From assembly GCA_001465935.1 (NCBI GenBank), contig LNKV01000018.1:642542-706541 (forward strand): DNA of 64,000 nucleotides. The letters run 5' to 3'. Positions 1 to 10,830 of this stretch are shown piece after piece. Source of the stretch: Clarireedia homoeocarpa (Eukaryota > Ascomycota > Leotiomycetes > Helotiales > Rutstroemiaceae). Each line of letters begins with the position of its first letter. Positions within the stretch are counted from its first letter, which is position 1. The notes below the pieces were generated by a model. It ran no database searches. It was not told where the DNA came from and was given only the letters and a program-made list of their open reading frames with translations. A program made the translations under genes and the position numbers.

Positions 1-2919
1 TAACACCGCCTCTTCCTCTATGGCTTTTGGTACAGCCGTAGCTCTATGCTGGGGCGTTTGTGGCGGGTCATTGCACAGAGACAATATAAGTGTAGATAAG
101 TTCTTGGCAAATCCATCCTCAGACGTCAACCAAGCCTTGGCAACGCCGGTGTCATAACCGGGAGCCAAATTCGACAAAATCTCAGCAGCGAGCAGGCCTT
201 GCATTAGCATCGGTTTCCGCGCTTCGACAAGTGGCAGGAAGTTGCCTCGTTTGACATCTTTCTGTTGATCCGGTATTGCTGAAATGGACAAAGCAAACGT
301 TCTTGTCAGAAGATCAAAAGGTGGTGATGAAGCCACGTCGGAAGCAAATATGGTCTTGTAATGAGTTCGATTAGGCTCATCCCGTGCAAGAAGTTTGGCG
401 AGACTATCAACAGCAGGATACAAATAGTAGTGAATTGTAGGATCGTAAGGCGAAAAGGTGATTCTATCGGAACCAGAGACATTGGGCGGAGGACAGGGCG
501 CAAATGCTATCAAGAAATGTAACAAGCATAATGCTTGCTCTCGACCGGGTAATTTGATCTCATGCGCAAGATTCGATAGTAGAACAATACCATCTTTCAT
601 GAAATCAAGCGTGTTCTGATTCGTCCTTAGCAACATGTTTCGAGTTCCAAGATATCGAATGACGACACAGATAAATTTGATTACAAATTCTTCAGAAAGC
701 AAAGGCTGGTTCTGCTCATGGAAAGAGAGATTTCGGAGGATACTCATGATGCATATGAGCTTGTCAACGGCTCGGTCCAGTATGTATTCGAGTGTTCCGA
801 ACGCCGGAATGTCTCGCAAAGCATCCTTGTCGACATAGCAGGAGCGGACGACGTCCTCATAAGAGTTGATAAGCATTACATCGGAAACTTCCGCGGCGTT
901 CTCGGCCAATAGTTCAACTTGAACCTCAGCACAATCAATGAGAGACTCAACCAGGTCGTCGCATTGCCTCAGCTCTAGTGGCAAGCGTTCGTATTCCACC
1001 GACAAGACAACAAGTGTGTCTAATGCCAAACGAACTTCAGCATGTAGCCCGGATTGTAAACTCATGGTAAGAGCATGTACATCGATTGTACCCATTTCGG
1101 CAAGTGTTGGAAAATCCGGCTTTAAGCTCAAAAGTTCCTCGCCTAGCGTATACAGACTCGACATTTCAATACCACCATATACTTCAGGATCGCGAACCTT
1201 GATCTTCGGTGGATATTCTTCCGGAAGTGTGATTTTTGGGCAGTCATCTTCATCGATTTCGGTGTCATCTAGCTTTGGACCCATACCCGCATGGGGAGAT
1301 TGTAGAGACAAGCTATTAAATTTTGTTCCCGATGCTGGAGATGGTAGTGGATATGCGCTGCCATTTTGTAACGGAGTGGCTTCAACACTTCTCGAGAGAC
1401 TATTGCGAACATGACCTTGTGGACCTAGAGGATGATGAGGTTGAGCGGACGGAGGCTGTGGTGTCGAAAACCCATTCATAATGGGTTGTTGTGGGTGATG
1501 CAATGGTGCCATTTGTTTGACAGGAGTCGTCTGGGGATGTTGCTGCTGAAGGTGCTGCTGGACAAACTGTGGTTGTTGCATGTACTGCGACGGCTGCATG
1601 GCACCTGGCGGAGTCATTTGTTTGGTAGGTGACATCTGAGGGGCAGCTGGGTTCCCGCCTTTCATTGCGGCTGCCCTCTGCCTCTGTAGATAGTCTTCGA
1701 ATTGAAGCAGATTCTTTTCGTACAATAACTTAAGCAGCTGGGGTGCATTAGGACTTCTCATTGGATGTATGTGCAGTGTCTGAGACACTTGCGGCCAAGC
1801 GTTTGTGGCGGTGACATTTCTGAACCCTCCGAATTTTGATACTGCCATGTATAGAACTGCGATATTTACACTTCGGTCGCCTACGTATGGGTTCGTTTCT
1901 AGAGGGAGGTTTTTCGAAGACATGAAGCCCATCAAGCTTTTGAGGAAGCTATTGGTAGTCTGACCTTGAGACATCGCTGGTTGCTGAGGGCGCATTGCAG
2001 AGAACTGGCCATTTGGCGTCTGCATCATTTGACCTTGAGATAATGGATTGACACTCGGCGTCATATTTTGACGCTGAGCTGACAGCATATTGCCTTGTTG
2101 CAGTTGAATCTGTTGCTGCTGCTGTTGGAGTCGCATCTGATACATGGCCCTTGTCTGTTCGAGGGACGGGTTTTTCTGTGGGGTTTGTTGGAGCTGCTGT
2201 TGTGATTGTTGGGTGTACATTGCGTTTTGCGGCATGTGAGATGGCATTTGTGGTGTCGACATTGCGCTTTGTGGAGGCGCTGAAGTTCTTCCCGGCGGCG
2301 GAGTGAAGTTTTGATTGAATCCCGGGGTGTAGGAAGGGTTTTGATTAAATGAACTGCTTTGCGGTGTGTCGACGCGGCTGCCATGATCGGATTGCGATGG
2401 TGAAAATGGATGGGGAGACGCTGTCGACACTCGCTGCGGTACGCCACCGGGACGTAGCTGATTAGCCATGATGGGAGATGGGCTAGCATTGCTTGATCCA
2501 TTCTGCAAGTGCGAATATTGAGTCTGTTGAGGCGCATGTTGTGGAGGGACATTATTAGGCTGGAAACCGGGATAGGCACCTTGTTGAGGAGTTTGCGAGC
2601 GGGAATTCGGTAGCATACCAGGAGGTTGACGCGGTGATGTACCTAGGCTATCTTCTCTAGGTCTTGGTCTCTTTGATGGGATTACAGGATTTGTTTGGTA
2701 TACAGGGTTGTTGAAAGCTGGTGATCCGTTGCGCATTACTCCATTTTGCATTCTTTGTTGGAGTTGCTGATTTTGGAATTGGTTTGGATCAAAGGATGGA
2801 GAATTGGCCATAAAAGCCGATGGGTCGAGCATACTTCCTCCTGTATTCGAATCGTTAAGGTGGTTGAAGCCAGCGCCATTGTGGTTTTGGACGGCGGCGT
2901 CGTTGATCCAGGAGCTCAT
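1..2919 (-). CDS. swi1: SWI/SNF chromatin-remodelling subunit SWI1 (ARID protein), 3'-truncated by the window edge
   Basis: Reading from the ATG at 2919 toward position 1, one uninterrupted frame gives at least 973 residues and runs off the left edge, so the C-terminus is missing. The N-terminal ~310 residues are low-complexity and rich in Gln, Pro, Ser and Asn, with poly-Gln around 2100-2125. An ARID/BRIGHT DNA-binding domain follows at about residues 318-410 (FLKSLMGF, VAVSKFGGF-type helix, AWPQVSQTL, YEKNLLQFEDYL). A second Gln/Pro-rich linker comes next. From about residue 600 there is a helical, armadillo-like region typical of the SWI1/BAF250 C-terminus. In this family the protein is a nuclear subunit of the SWI/SNF ATP-dependent remodeller that helps target it to promoters. 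The 5' leader has an intron and a short uORF, listed separately. The family call is firm; the residue at the window edge is not the true end. Confidence 0.87.
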   Translation of the reverse strand, partial: MSSWINDAAVQNHNGAGFNHLNDSNTGGSMLDPSAFMANSPSFDPNQFQNQQLQQRMQNGVMRNGSPAFNNPVYQTNPVIPSKRPRPREDSLGTSPRQPPGMLPNSRSQTPQQGAYPGFQPNNVPPQHAPQQTQYSHLQNGSSNASPSPIMANQLRPGGVPQRVSTASPHPFSPSQSDHGSRVDTPQSSSFNQNPSYTPGFNQNFTPPPGRTSAPPQSAMSTPQMPSHMPQNAMYTQQSQQQLQQTPQKNPSLEQTRAMYQMRLQQQQQQIQLQQGNMLSAQRQNMTPSVNPLSQGQMMQTPNGQFSAMRPQQPAMSQGQTTNSFLKSLMGFMSSKNLPLETNPYVGDRSVNIAVLYMAVSKFGGFRNVTATNAWPQVSQTLHIHPMRSPNAPQLLKLLYEKNLLQFEDYLQRQRAAAMKGGNPAAPQMSPTKQMTPPGAMQPSQYMQQPQFVQQHLQQQHPQTTPVKQMAPLHHPQQPIMNGFSTPQPPSAQPHHPLGPQGHVRNSLSRSVEATPLQNGSAYPLPSPASGTKFNSLSLQSPHAGMGPKLDDTEIDEDDCPKITLPEEYPPKIKVRDPEVYGGIEMSSLYTLGEELLSLKPDFPTLAEMGTIDVHALTMSLQSGLHAEVRLALDTLVVLSVEYERLPLELRQCDDLVESLIDCAEVQVELLAENAAEVSDVMLINSYEDVVRSCYVDKDALRDIPAFGTLEYILDRAVDKLICIMSILRNLSFHEQNQPLLSEEFVIKFICVVIRYLGTRNMLLRTNQNTLDFMKDGIVLLSNLAHEIKLPGREQALCLLHFLIAFAPCPPPNVSGSDRITFSPYDPTIHYYLYPAVDSLAKLLARDEPNRTHYKTIFASDVASSPPFDLLTRTFALSISAIPDQQKDVKRGNFLPLVEARKPMLMQGLLAAEILSNLAPGYDTGVAKAWLTSEDGFAKNLSTLILSLCNDPPQTPQHRATAVPKAIEEEAVL

Positions 2920-2948
2920 GTCTGTTCGAAGGAATAGTGGCAACCCAT
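2916..2948 (-). promoter_or_regulatory. uORF in the SWI1 leader whose stop overlaps the main start codon
   Basis: An ATG at 2948 opens a 10-codon frame ending in TGA at 2918-2916. That stop shares bases with the SWI1 ATG (sequence ATGA), an arrangement that would suit termination-reinitiation. The uORF ATG is also the first possible bases of the exon after the predicted leader intron. Whether ribosomes use it is inference. Confidence 0.45.
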
Positions 2949-3253
2949 CTGCAGATGCGCAAATTTGTCAGCGATCATCAAATTGAAGACAATATGCATT
3001 GAGCATCGTTAAGAAGAAAGGTAAAGATGCAACGTCTTGGAATAAAGTCTGGCGCGATGGAACTGTCGCGACGCGCTGAATGAGTCCAAGTCAATTGAAG
3101 CAAAGGGGGAACAACAATTGCTCATCAGCTAACCATCAACAACGTCGAGTCAGATCAGCGATAGAGGCGCGACAAATACTAGAAGATGTCACGAGACATC
3201 ATAGATATTTAAGAATAAGGATATGAAGAATGAAAGGATATGGAGGGTCTTAC
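2949..3253 (-). other. Predicted 5'-UTR intron of SWI1
   Basis: On the minus strand a strong donor (gtaaga) sits at 3253. An acceptor ctgcag ends at 2949, with a CTGAC branch motif about 18 nt before it. The predicted intron is 305 nt, longer than nearly all coding introns here, as is common for fungal leader introns. No coding potential is seen inside it. Confidence 0.55.
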
Positions 3254-3481
3254 CTACAACGCGCTGTATGAGGTCCCAGAATGTTTTGAGTCGGTCGGTC
3301 GAATTGCTCTTCTGTAATTACCAGGCGCTAATGTGATATTGGATTAGCAACTAAAAAAGCAACGCCCCAATTTTGCCGGAGGTAAGGCAAGGCTCGCGAA
3401 TGGGAATTATTCGTGCCTGAGGAGCGATCTCAGGTAACCAAAGCCAAAGCACCGAGGAGTACTTACTTGCCAATCGAAAGA

Positions 3482-3526
3482 TCTCGTCTCGTCTCGTCTC
3501 GTCTCGTCTTGTCTTGTCTCGTCTCG
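3482..3526. repeat. Pentanucleotide microsatellite (TCTCG)n
   Basis: About nine near-perfect copies of tctcg, two of them changed to tcttg. The short reading frames crossing it (Arg/Asp-rich on the minus strand) are repeat artefacts. Confidence 0.9.
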
Positions 3527-4733
3527 AATTGAAATTAAAATAGAAATAAAACAATCGCACGAATAGAAACCAACGAGTTTTCCCGTAGTTTTCCTGTCAA
3601 AGTCGTCAGTAGAGTGAGGATCGTTGTCTATGTGGCAACCATAGTCACGCGGCGGCGGCCCATGGCGGATTTCCGGTGAGCGAGGCAGCCATAACACAAA
3701 AGCATACGGAGGCGAAGCTCTTGACTCTGGAGCAGCCCTCCTCCGGCCCTCGAAGCATGATAGGGCAGGAGCATGCATGTGAAGAGCTAAGAGATTCCAG
3801 AAGGATGATGATCGAACGTACCAATCTGAATACAATACACTGGGTCTCCCAAAGAAGAATAAGATCGGGTTAGAGGAATGTGTGCATACGTATCAGGCAG
3901 ATATGTTGGGCGGCTGGACCAACGGGCGAAAATAACGTTGTAAACCTTGGAAATGAATGTTGTCACACGTCGATGGTGGACCGGAATAAGCAAGTTGGCC
4001 CGACTGTTTCGATCGGTAAGGAGACGATTCCGACTAGAAAGGATCTGTTTTCCGGGGAGACGTGTCGATGGGGATTCTCGGATGAAAAAGCTTGCGGCCA
4101 AGTGGTTTTTTTCAGGTGTACTTTGTGCTGTAAAAATCGCGTTGGAGAAAGGCTGGAAAGGCACGAAATCTCGACTGCTCGACCAATCACATGCGGCTGA
4201 CATCTTCTCATCCACCTACTAAGCCCGTCCCCGTCCAACGCCATTTAATCCGACCGTCTTTCACCCGCAAGAACTGTAAACAAGCATTGCGTGCCCGTCC
4301 CATAGCCATAACATCCGCTTTCTGGCTGTCTGCTTCAACAATCGGGGTGAGCGAGGATAGAGAAATTCTGGTTTAATAGCAGTTGTCTTGGAGGCCGGAC
4401 GTCGGATGGGCCGTTGTTCCGGTACGGTGCATCTAGTACGAAGTAGTCCCTTTTGGAAGAGTTTCCCTGCAACTTGACTGCGAGCAAAGTCCGCGGTCCT
4501 CACGAGGACCACAGGAAAGGAAAAAATGGAAAAGGAAAAGAGGTGAACAGAAGTGGAACGAAGAGAGGAAGAGATCCCCCGATCTTATATGAAACCCAGA
4601 AAAACCCTTGGGTTTTTCATTAAATGCTGTTGCGACTGAAGGAATGTCGCCGCTTTTTGACAAGGGCTAATAGATAGCGATATGCGAGGAATTTGCGAGA
4701 ATCTGCTTTCCGTAAATGAGTCTAGCAGAACAT

Positions 4734-4757
4734 AACATCACATCACATCACATCACC
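4734..4757. repeat. Short pentanucleotide repeat (CATCA)n
   Basis: Four to five tandem copies of catca in the gene-poor stretch, followed by a purine-rich segment to about 4865. Confidence 0.75.
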
Positions 4758-5151
4758 GTAATGCAGTGGGAAACAAACCACGAGCAAGCAAAGGAGAAGA
4801 AGATGGGGAGAGGAAGGGGAAGAAAAGGAAAAGGAGGAAAGAAGAAGCAGAAGAGGGGAAATGGAAGGAGTCATAAAATAAATTAGCAAAAATACACAGC
4901 TCGAGGTTTGTTCGCAGGCACAGGACGAGTGCGTGCAGGGTCATCATCAATCACGTTTCCCCCCAGGAGCGCAGGCGCTGGATAGGTGGTATAAGCTTTT
5001 TGGCGTTGTAAAACATTCTAAAGAGTCGCCTTGCCTTGTTGATCTAGCTGTATTGGTCTATCCAGGAACCGTACTAATTGGCATTATTTGTGCCCTCTTG
5101 TTTGGTCCGGCCTCGACTATGCTACTAGTGCTGCTTGGTGTATATGGACAG

Positions 5152-5236
5152 AGGATGGATGATGTATGTATGGATGTATGGATGGATGGGTGGGTGTATG
5201 AGATGGATGTATGGATGGATGGATGGATGGATGTAT
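5152..5236. repeat. Imperfect tetranucleotide repeat (GGAT/GTAT)n
   Basis: An 85-bp tract of ggat units interspersed with gtat and gggt variants. It produces a spurious Met/Asp/Trp-rich frame on the plus strand. Confidence 0.85.
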
Positions 5237-5979
5237 CAACTTCTCTAGACCCAATCCATTCCCTCTCACATCATGACTGCAGCACAGACCGTTAAATTAG
5301 ATGAATAATTTCCATTTTGCACATCTCACAAGGTGCAAGACACGACGGGGTCAGTATACCAGGACGGAAGTGCTTCGTACACAGGTCGAAGAAGTCCAAA
5401 AGCTTGGATTCGGAATTTCCGGTTTTACTCACGAAATGAGCACGCGGACCTTCCCATTCATCATGACATGCTTACTTAGTATTGGTAGTCTATGGACCCT
5501 GAGTGGGTCTAGAAAACAAAGGAGATCTCTCGCTCACCCCATAGCTTACGGAAGGACTTGTTATAAACAGCAGGTGGCTTCGTAGATCCAGCAGGTGGCT
5601 TCATCATCTTGTGTGCAGTGTGTGCAGTGCATCAAGCAGTGAGGGGAAGGGACATGTCTAACACCTCGTATGTGCGAAATGCTTTCATGAACCTAGGTAA
5701 CCTTGCATCGTACAGACCTTCTTGGGACCGGCTATCCATCCATTCGAGCCATTGTGTCGTTGGTTGGGTGTGGGGACTAAATCCGTCTTTCGTTGGAGAG
5801 CATGGAAACGGATGGAGTGTTGGACGGGATGGCGTTCATGCGTGTGTGCAAGGATTAATGAATACCTGGTCCGTCCTCAGTTGAGTTTGTCCTTGGTATG
5901 CGAGGCGAGGCACGATACTTACCTCACAAGGGTTGTCGCATCCCGTTCGAAAATGAAGACGAGAAAAAGCATCGATGGA

Positions 5980-6080
5980 CAAGGAAGAAGGAAAGCAGGA
6001 AAGAAGAAAGAAAGCAGGAAAGAAGAAAGAAAAGAAAGGAAGAAAGAAAGCAAGCAAGCAAGCAAGAAAGAAAGAAAGGT
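5980..6080. repeat. Purine-rich GAAA/GAAG/CAAG tract
   Basis: About 100 bp almost entirely purine on the plus strand, built from gaaag, gaaga and gcaa units with a roughly 20-bp segment repeated early in the tract. Lys/Glu-rich frames in all three phases are artefacts of the composition. Confidence 0.88.
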
Positions 6081-6265
6081 CAGTCAAGTTTATTTTCCGT
6101 CTACATGGTACTCGGTATCTGATTCCCGAGTGCCGGTCGTTTGCTCTTTACGGAGTACTTGCAGACAATACTTATGGATGGATCGATGAATAAATGAATG
6201 AATGAACAAATGCATACAGTACATAGGTGGGAGTTCATAAACCATCACTTACTACCTGATCCAGC

Positions 6266-6518
6266 CACTATGTTTTTCTTATGTTTTTCCCGTGTTTTTT
6301 CCTATGTTTTTTCCCACTGGCATGTTTTTTCCCACTGGCATGTTTTTTCCCACTGGCATGTTTTTTCCCATGCTTTTCCCCATACTTTTTCCCATGCTTT
6401 TTTCTATGTTTTTCCTATGTTTTCCCTATATTTTTTCCTATATTTTTCCCTATACTTTTTCCTATATTTTTTCCTACATTTTTTCCTATATTTTTTCCTA
6501 TATTTATCCTATATTTAT
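6266..6518. repeat. T-rich minisatellite with three 18-bp units and 12-bp derivatives
   Basis: Between 6307 and 6360 an 18-bp unit (ttttttcccactggcatg) is repeated three times without change. It is flanked by degenerate 12-bp derivatives of the ttttttcccatg / tttttcctata type to about 6518. The tract is open in all three plus frames and gives Phe/Pro/Tyr-rich peptides. That is a property of the repeat, not a gene. Confidence 0.9.
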
Positions 6519-6825
6519 CCCCAGAACAGTCGAGGTCGAGGTCCAGGTCGAGATCGAGGTTAGTGGGAGATTTCCCTGCTCTTCGTGTGGACTAGCTTGC
6601 AATTTAGTCTTTTAGCTTCGGCAGCCACGAAGTGAGAGCCGTCCATCTTGCACCTGTCTGCATCTGGATGGCGCCGAAACTAACATGATCCCTGCCCCGT
6701 AACTTACTTCATATGGAGATAGCATTCAACATTCATCTTCAACATCCGGCAGTATTTTACTGCGCCAGCAAATCACCTCCTCGCTGATAGAGTCTTCAAA
6801 CTCAAGCACACATTCTTCGTAAAAC

Positions 6826-7973
6826 ATGGCGAAAAGGAAAGTTGAAGAGATTGAGAATGCCGTTCCGACAGAAGAGCCTAGAAGGTCAAGTCGGCGGAAA
6901 CCAAACGCCAAACAAGAAGAGGCAGAATTCGTGGACACGAAGCCTGCGACTAAAACTAAACGCGAAGCTGCCAAAAAGAAGCAGATTCAAAAAGTCGAGG
7001 AGTCAAATTACTCTCACCCTCCAACTTCAGCAGTTGTAAGTGTCGCCCTATACTTTCTTTCCCGTGCAGTCACTTTGGCGTCTCGCGTCCCGAGCTTTTG
7101 TGTCATTATTATGCAGCTCTCCATGGCGTGATTTGACAGCATAAAAGATCGCGACCTCGGGCTCGCCCAAGGAGAAGAGTATGTGCTCTCGTACTTGGAA
7201 TCCATTGCTCTTTACCTTCACCTCCCTTTTCTCGTTCGTTATGCCTACCGTCTAATGTTCGCCGTCTTTAAGAATTCAGCCAAGCCTATCAAATCAGCCG
7301 AATCGAATAGCACCAATTCTAGCTCTACAGAATCACCTGCTAGACAGTACTGGCTGATGAAGGCTGAGCCAGAATCTCGGTTAGAGAAAGGCCACGATAT
7401 CAAATTCTCAATTGACGATCTTGAAGCCAAGACAGAGCCCGAGCCGTGGGATGGAATACGCGCATATCCAGGTACGATACCGATGATTCCTGTTCGCTGA
7501 TGGCGCCATGGCTAACGCATACCAGCACGCAATAATATTCGTGCTATGAAGAAAGGAGACCTCGCATTCTTCTATCATTCTTCTTGCAAGGTCCCCGCAA
7601 TTGTCGGTATCATGGAAATTGTTCAAGAGCACACCCCTGACCGTATTTGACCACTCGGCCTATTCTGAACGAGTTGCCCCATACTCACTATTTCGTAGTT
7701 TCCGCACATGATCCGAAGGCGCCCTATTATGATCCTAGATCATCTCCTGATGACCCAAAGTGGAGCGTCGTGCATGTTGAGTTTCGTCAAAAGCTAAAGA
7801 CACCCATTACACTCAGAGAGCTCAAGGCATGGTTTAATGAGAAAGGCCATCCGCTAGAAAATATGCAAATGCTCAAGCTGGCAAGGTTAAGTGTAAGCAA
7901 GATCAGTGATGGGGAATGGAGGTTCATTGTAGGGGAAATGGAGAAGAATGGAGATGTGCTGAACGTAGTATGA
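6826..7973 (+). CDS. EVE-domain protein, THYN1-like
   Basis: Spliced model 6826-7035, 7148-7178, 7280-7471, 7526-7642, 7699-7973 gives 274 residues; every junction has GT-AG ends and phases agree. The first ~100 residues are basic and low-complexity (MAKRKVEE start, Arg/Lys-rich, probable nuclear localisation). The EVE domain begins near residue 104 (YWLMKAEPES) and runs to the end. It includes WDGIR, the ARNNIRAMKKGD segment, FFYHSS, the VGIMEIV strand, AHDPKAPYYDP and the LENMQMLKLARLSVSK segment typical of the eukaryotic thymocyte nuclear protein 1 branch. EVE domains are PUA-like folds thought to bind modified bases. The protein's exact ligand is not shown by sequence. The 31-nt second exon is the least certain part; the domain call is firm. 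Confidence 0.85.
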
Positions 7974-8615
7974 CCCAAGAACAAGGTGTTTTTATCTCCG
8001 AGAGTGGCGGTCATCAACTAGGATGCAATCTCTCGGAGTCGTTCGGCTCCCTTCATGACACTAGATGAAGCGCACATGTTGGAGAATGCCGATACTGCAG
8101 CAGATCCGATAGTTACACGGCTCCACACCCCGGTCCATTATCATGGCAACAACAGTACTCTTGTTCAATTGGATTCAAGTTCTCCTTCGAAATATAAATT
8201 TATTGAGCCTGAGAAAGGTTCTAAACAAGGAGAGTCTCGGCAACTAGGGAACCACTCCCAATATAAACCTGTACAAGTAGCCCCGTCATTCTATTCATCT
8301 CCTCCGGGTGCTAGGGCTGCGGGACATTCCAATTACCGCCGGCGCCGGTAGAAGCTACAACAGACATCGGTTTCTGCACCAGCAGCCCCGTTATTCCAGC
8401 ATCTCAAACATGTTACTTGATTCCTTATGAATCACCTCAGCACCTCGATTTCCACAGACCAATTTAAAAAATCAAAACTTTTTTTTATTATTTTATTCTC
8501 GAGGAGCGCTGCTTACTCACTTATGTTCGTCGGCGCTTCAACCTGTACTTCCATCAGACGACGGCAACGAGAAACTATTCAGTCTCTACACGATACAACT
8601 TCTAATGTCTCGGTT
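7974..8615. other. Intergenic stretch between convergent 3' ends
   Basis: This separates the EVE gene from the minus-strand orphan gene. It holds a 98-codon plus frame (8055-8351) with no family resemblance and a short T-rich run near 8480. It is probably 3'-UTR of both neighbours. Confidence 0.5.
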
Positions 8616-10304
8616 TCAATAATATTTCTCCCAAAGCCCGTCCCCAACATGACGCTCATCAGTACCGGCCAAATCCCAACCATGACCCCGAGCTTGTCCA
8701 AGTTGGCTTACCGGAGAACTCAATCGGAGACTTGACATAGAAGAAGCACAATCGTCATCATTATCTTCCTGCTCCTCCCGCGGAACTTCAGAACACCCCT
8801 CTGCTTCTTCTTCTCCATAAAAAATTCTAAACACAAGAGCTCTGTTCTCCTCCACAGCATGATACCTGCTTATATCCTTGCTCATATCCTCTCCGAATCT
8901 TACAAGGAATGATTGCATAGTGAGGTCATCCCACACCAGCTCGTCGATCACGTAACCCCTCTCTGAGATGATATCCTTCCGGACATGGATCTCGAGGCCC
9001 CAGCCGCGAACTACACCCATTCGGGGAAGTTCTGCGAAAAGATACCAGATTTCGTCGAGCATTTTGCCGCTGAGCGCGTGGTGCATGAATGTGTGGTGGC
9101 CTCCGATGAGGGTATGCTTGTAGCTGGCGATTTTGATGTACGATGCTGCAAGGGGTGTGGTGACTGGTGCTGGACTTGCAGTGGTGTTCAGAGGGACACC
9201 GCCGTCGGAACTAGACTCGCTTCCGCGGTTGTTTTGCTCGTTGTTGGCTTTTTGCTTGCTGGTTCCATCTGTACCGTTTGCTTGAGCGCGCGCGGCTATG
9301 CTTTCGAGGAACGGACTAGCGAGGACTCCAGCGTTTTCCCTATCGGCATTCTGTTCAACTTGTTCGGGGAATTGGCTTTCTTGCATGGCCTTTCGTTCCT
9401 CCAGGCTGTGTCCCCACAGGGCTATTTGCAGTCTGCGGGTCAGATCCTGTAGGCTAGCGGCTTCCGCCGCCCCATTGTGCCATGCGTTATCGACTGAGCT
9501 CTCATCGTCGTTGATGGATGTGAGCTCGGGGTCGCTGGGCGAGATATCGAAACAATTGTTGTCGGATCGTGCTTCATCGTCGTTGGACTCTGTATCTCCG
9601 TAGTAAGGATCGGATGTAGAAGCTCTGGACCATGATCGATTGTAGTAGTTCGCTTCAAGGTACTTGAAGAATGACTCGCTTTGGTTTGAGATGAGTCCCC
9701 GCGTGTCTGAGTAGATGGATTGGAGACTAGGGCAAAGAGATGTTGTCGAATTTCTTCGGGATGATACGTCTTCGACAGTAGTGGAACTGATGTTCCATTC
9801 TCTTGAACCATATACACTGGCTGTAGATTCCTGGGCCCGGGAGGTTTTAGCAGGAAGCTCATAATAAGAGTAGCCGAAGGGTTCGTTGTACGACACCGCG
9901 CACCCATACGGATTAGCCATTGCAGGTGCTCTGTTTGTGAAACTGTTTAAGTTTCTAGGGACATCCGCTGAAAGCTCGCTAGCACCCGCAACTGGTGCGG
10001 GGCATACTGCTCCCATGGTGAGTGGTACCTTTACGGATCTAGATTTGACCGGAGAGGGCGTCAAGTTGGAATGCCATTCAACCTCATCGATATCGCTATC
10101 GGTGAACAAGAAGGTAGCGCAAGGCTTACAAGCACTCGCAGCTGTTGCAGTTGCTTGTGCTGTGACCGGTGTTCTCTTTACAGTTCTAGCTTTGACGTCA
10201 AAGTGTGTCGAACTAGAATACCATTCCGAGTCACCGGTATCGGTATCGGTATTGGTGTCGGAGAGCAAGAAGTCAGTGACGAAGGGCCATCTTAGTTCGG
10301 ACAT
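8616..10304 (-). CDS. Orphan hypothetical protein with internal repeat
   Basis: The ATG at 10304 (MSELRWPF) gives 562 residues in one exon. The frame is open further upstream, but only from a GTG, so I prefer this start. I do not recognise a family. The N-terminus has two related ~30-residue segments in which an acidic Asp/Thr run, an EWYS/EWHS core, a VKAR/VKSR pair and a VK-basic-P ending recur about 50 residues apart. The middle is Ser/Asn/Asp-rich and probably disordered. The C-terminal ~130 residues look folded (GGHHTFMHHALSGKMLDEIW, VIDELVWDDL, LVFRIFYGEEE). A possible donor (gtaagc) lies about 30 codons before the stop, so the true C-terminus may differ. It is divergent from the neighbouring orphan at 10831, with 526 bp between starts. 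Confidence 0.6.
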   Translation of the reverse strand: MSELRWPFVTDFLLSDTNTDTDTGDSEWYSSSTHFDVKARTVKRTPVTAQATATAASACKPCATFLFTDSDIDEVEWHSNLTPSPVKSRSVKVPLTMGAVCPAPVAGASELSADVPRNLNSFTNRAPAMANPYGCAVSYNEPFGYSYYELPAKTSRAQESTASVYGSREWNISSTTVEDVSSRRNSTTSLCPSLQSIYSDTRGLISNQSESFFKYLEANYYNRSWSRASTSDPYYGDTESNDDEARSDNNCFDISPSDPELTSINDDESSVDNAWHNGAAEAASLQDLTRRLQIALWGHSLEERKAMQESQFPEQVEQNADRENAGVLASPFLESIAARAQANGTDGTSKQKANNEQNNRGSESSSDGGVPLNTTASPAPVTTPLAASYIKIASYKHTLIGGHHTFMHHALSGKMLDEIWYLFAELPRMGVVRGWGLEIHVRKDIISERGYVIDELVWDDLTMQSFLVRFGEDMSKDISRYHAVEENRALVFRIFYGEEEAEGCSEVPREEQEDNDDDCASSMSSLRLSSPVSQLGQARGHGWDLAGTDERHVGDGLWEKYY

Positions 10305-10830
10305 TTTGCTGATTTGGATGTCAGGGTGTTTGTGGTGGGATCTTCGGAGTTGAAGACGCTGGTTATGGGAAGAGATATTGTTGCGAAGTTCGAGAGAATT
10401 TATGAATAGAATAGATACTTGTTTCACGTTTGTTCGGTGAGATGGCTGGGCTTGAGTTGGGGATGGGACAAAGAAATTTAAACACTTTGTCTTTCAGGTT
10501 CTACAAGCTTATTGTTAAGCTTGCAGATAAAGACGATTGTTTACCCCCTTTGTATTAAATACAGCGATTGTCTAGTCATCGTTTGATATGCCGAATGTAG
10601 CACTGAGTCACTGACAGACAACACTGTTCTTTCGCAGTTGAACAATAATAGAATTAAGTAAAGATACGGATATGAAAACCTCATGAATACCCGACATGTT
10701 GAATCCCATATCAAGTTTTTTTTCCCTCGTAACCCCTTCCTCGGCCTAGTTGGGTGTCTTTCATACGACTAGCACTAAAGTAGGACACGAAGGCGGCATA
10801 GCAACAAGACAGAGCCAACACATTAAGAAA
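10305..10830. promoter_or_regulatory. Shared intergenic region of two divergent orphan genes
   Basis: 526 bp between the ATG codons of the two orphan genes, AT-rich (for example around 10480-10690), with no supported frame. It presumably holds both promoters; I see no unambiguous TATA or binding-site array. Confidence 0.4.

Larger units (their letters stand above)
2920..6825. other. Gene-poor stretch between the SWI1 leader and the EVE gene
   Basis: Apart from the SWI1 leader, these 3.9 kb hold only short overlapping frames on both strands with no family resemblance, plus simple repeats: a TCTCG pentamer, a CATCA pentamer, a GGAT/GTAT tetramer tract, a purine-rich GAAA tract and a T-rich minisatellite, each listed separately. 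It probably contains the promoters of the two flanking genes. I see no tRNA or other structured RNA. Confidence 0.55.

Noticed and set aside
5722..6193. Lys/Glu-rich frames in the purine tract
   Set aside because: Composition artefact of the GAAA tract with no domain or splice support.
6198..6615. Three overlapping Phe/Pro-rich frames
   Set aside because: All three phases are open because the T-rich repeat lacks stops; typical repeat artefact.
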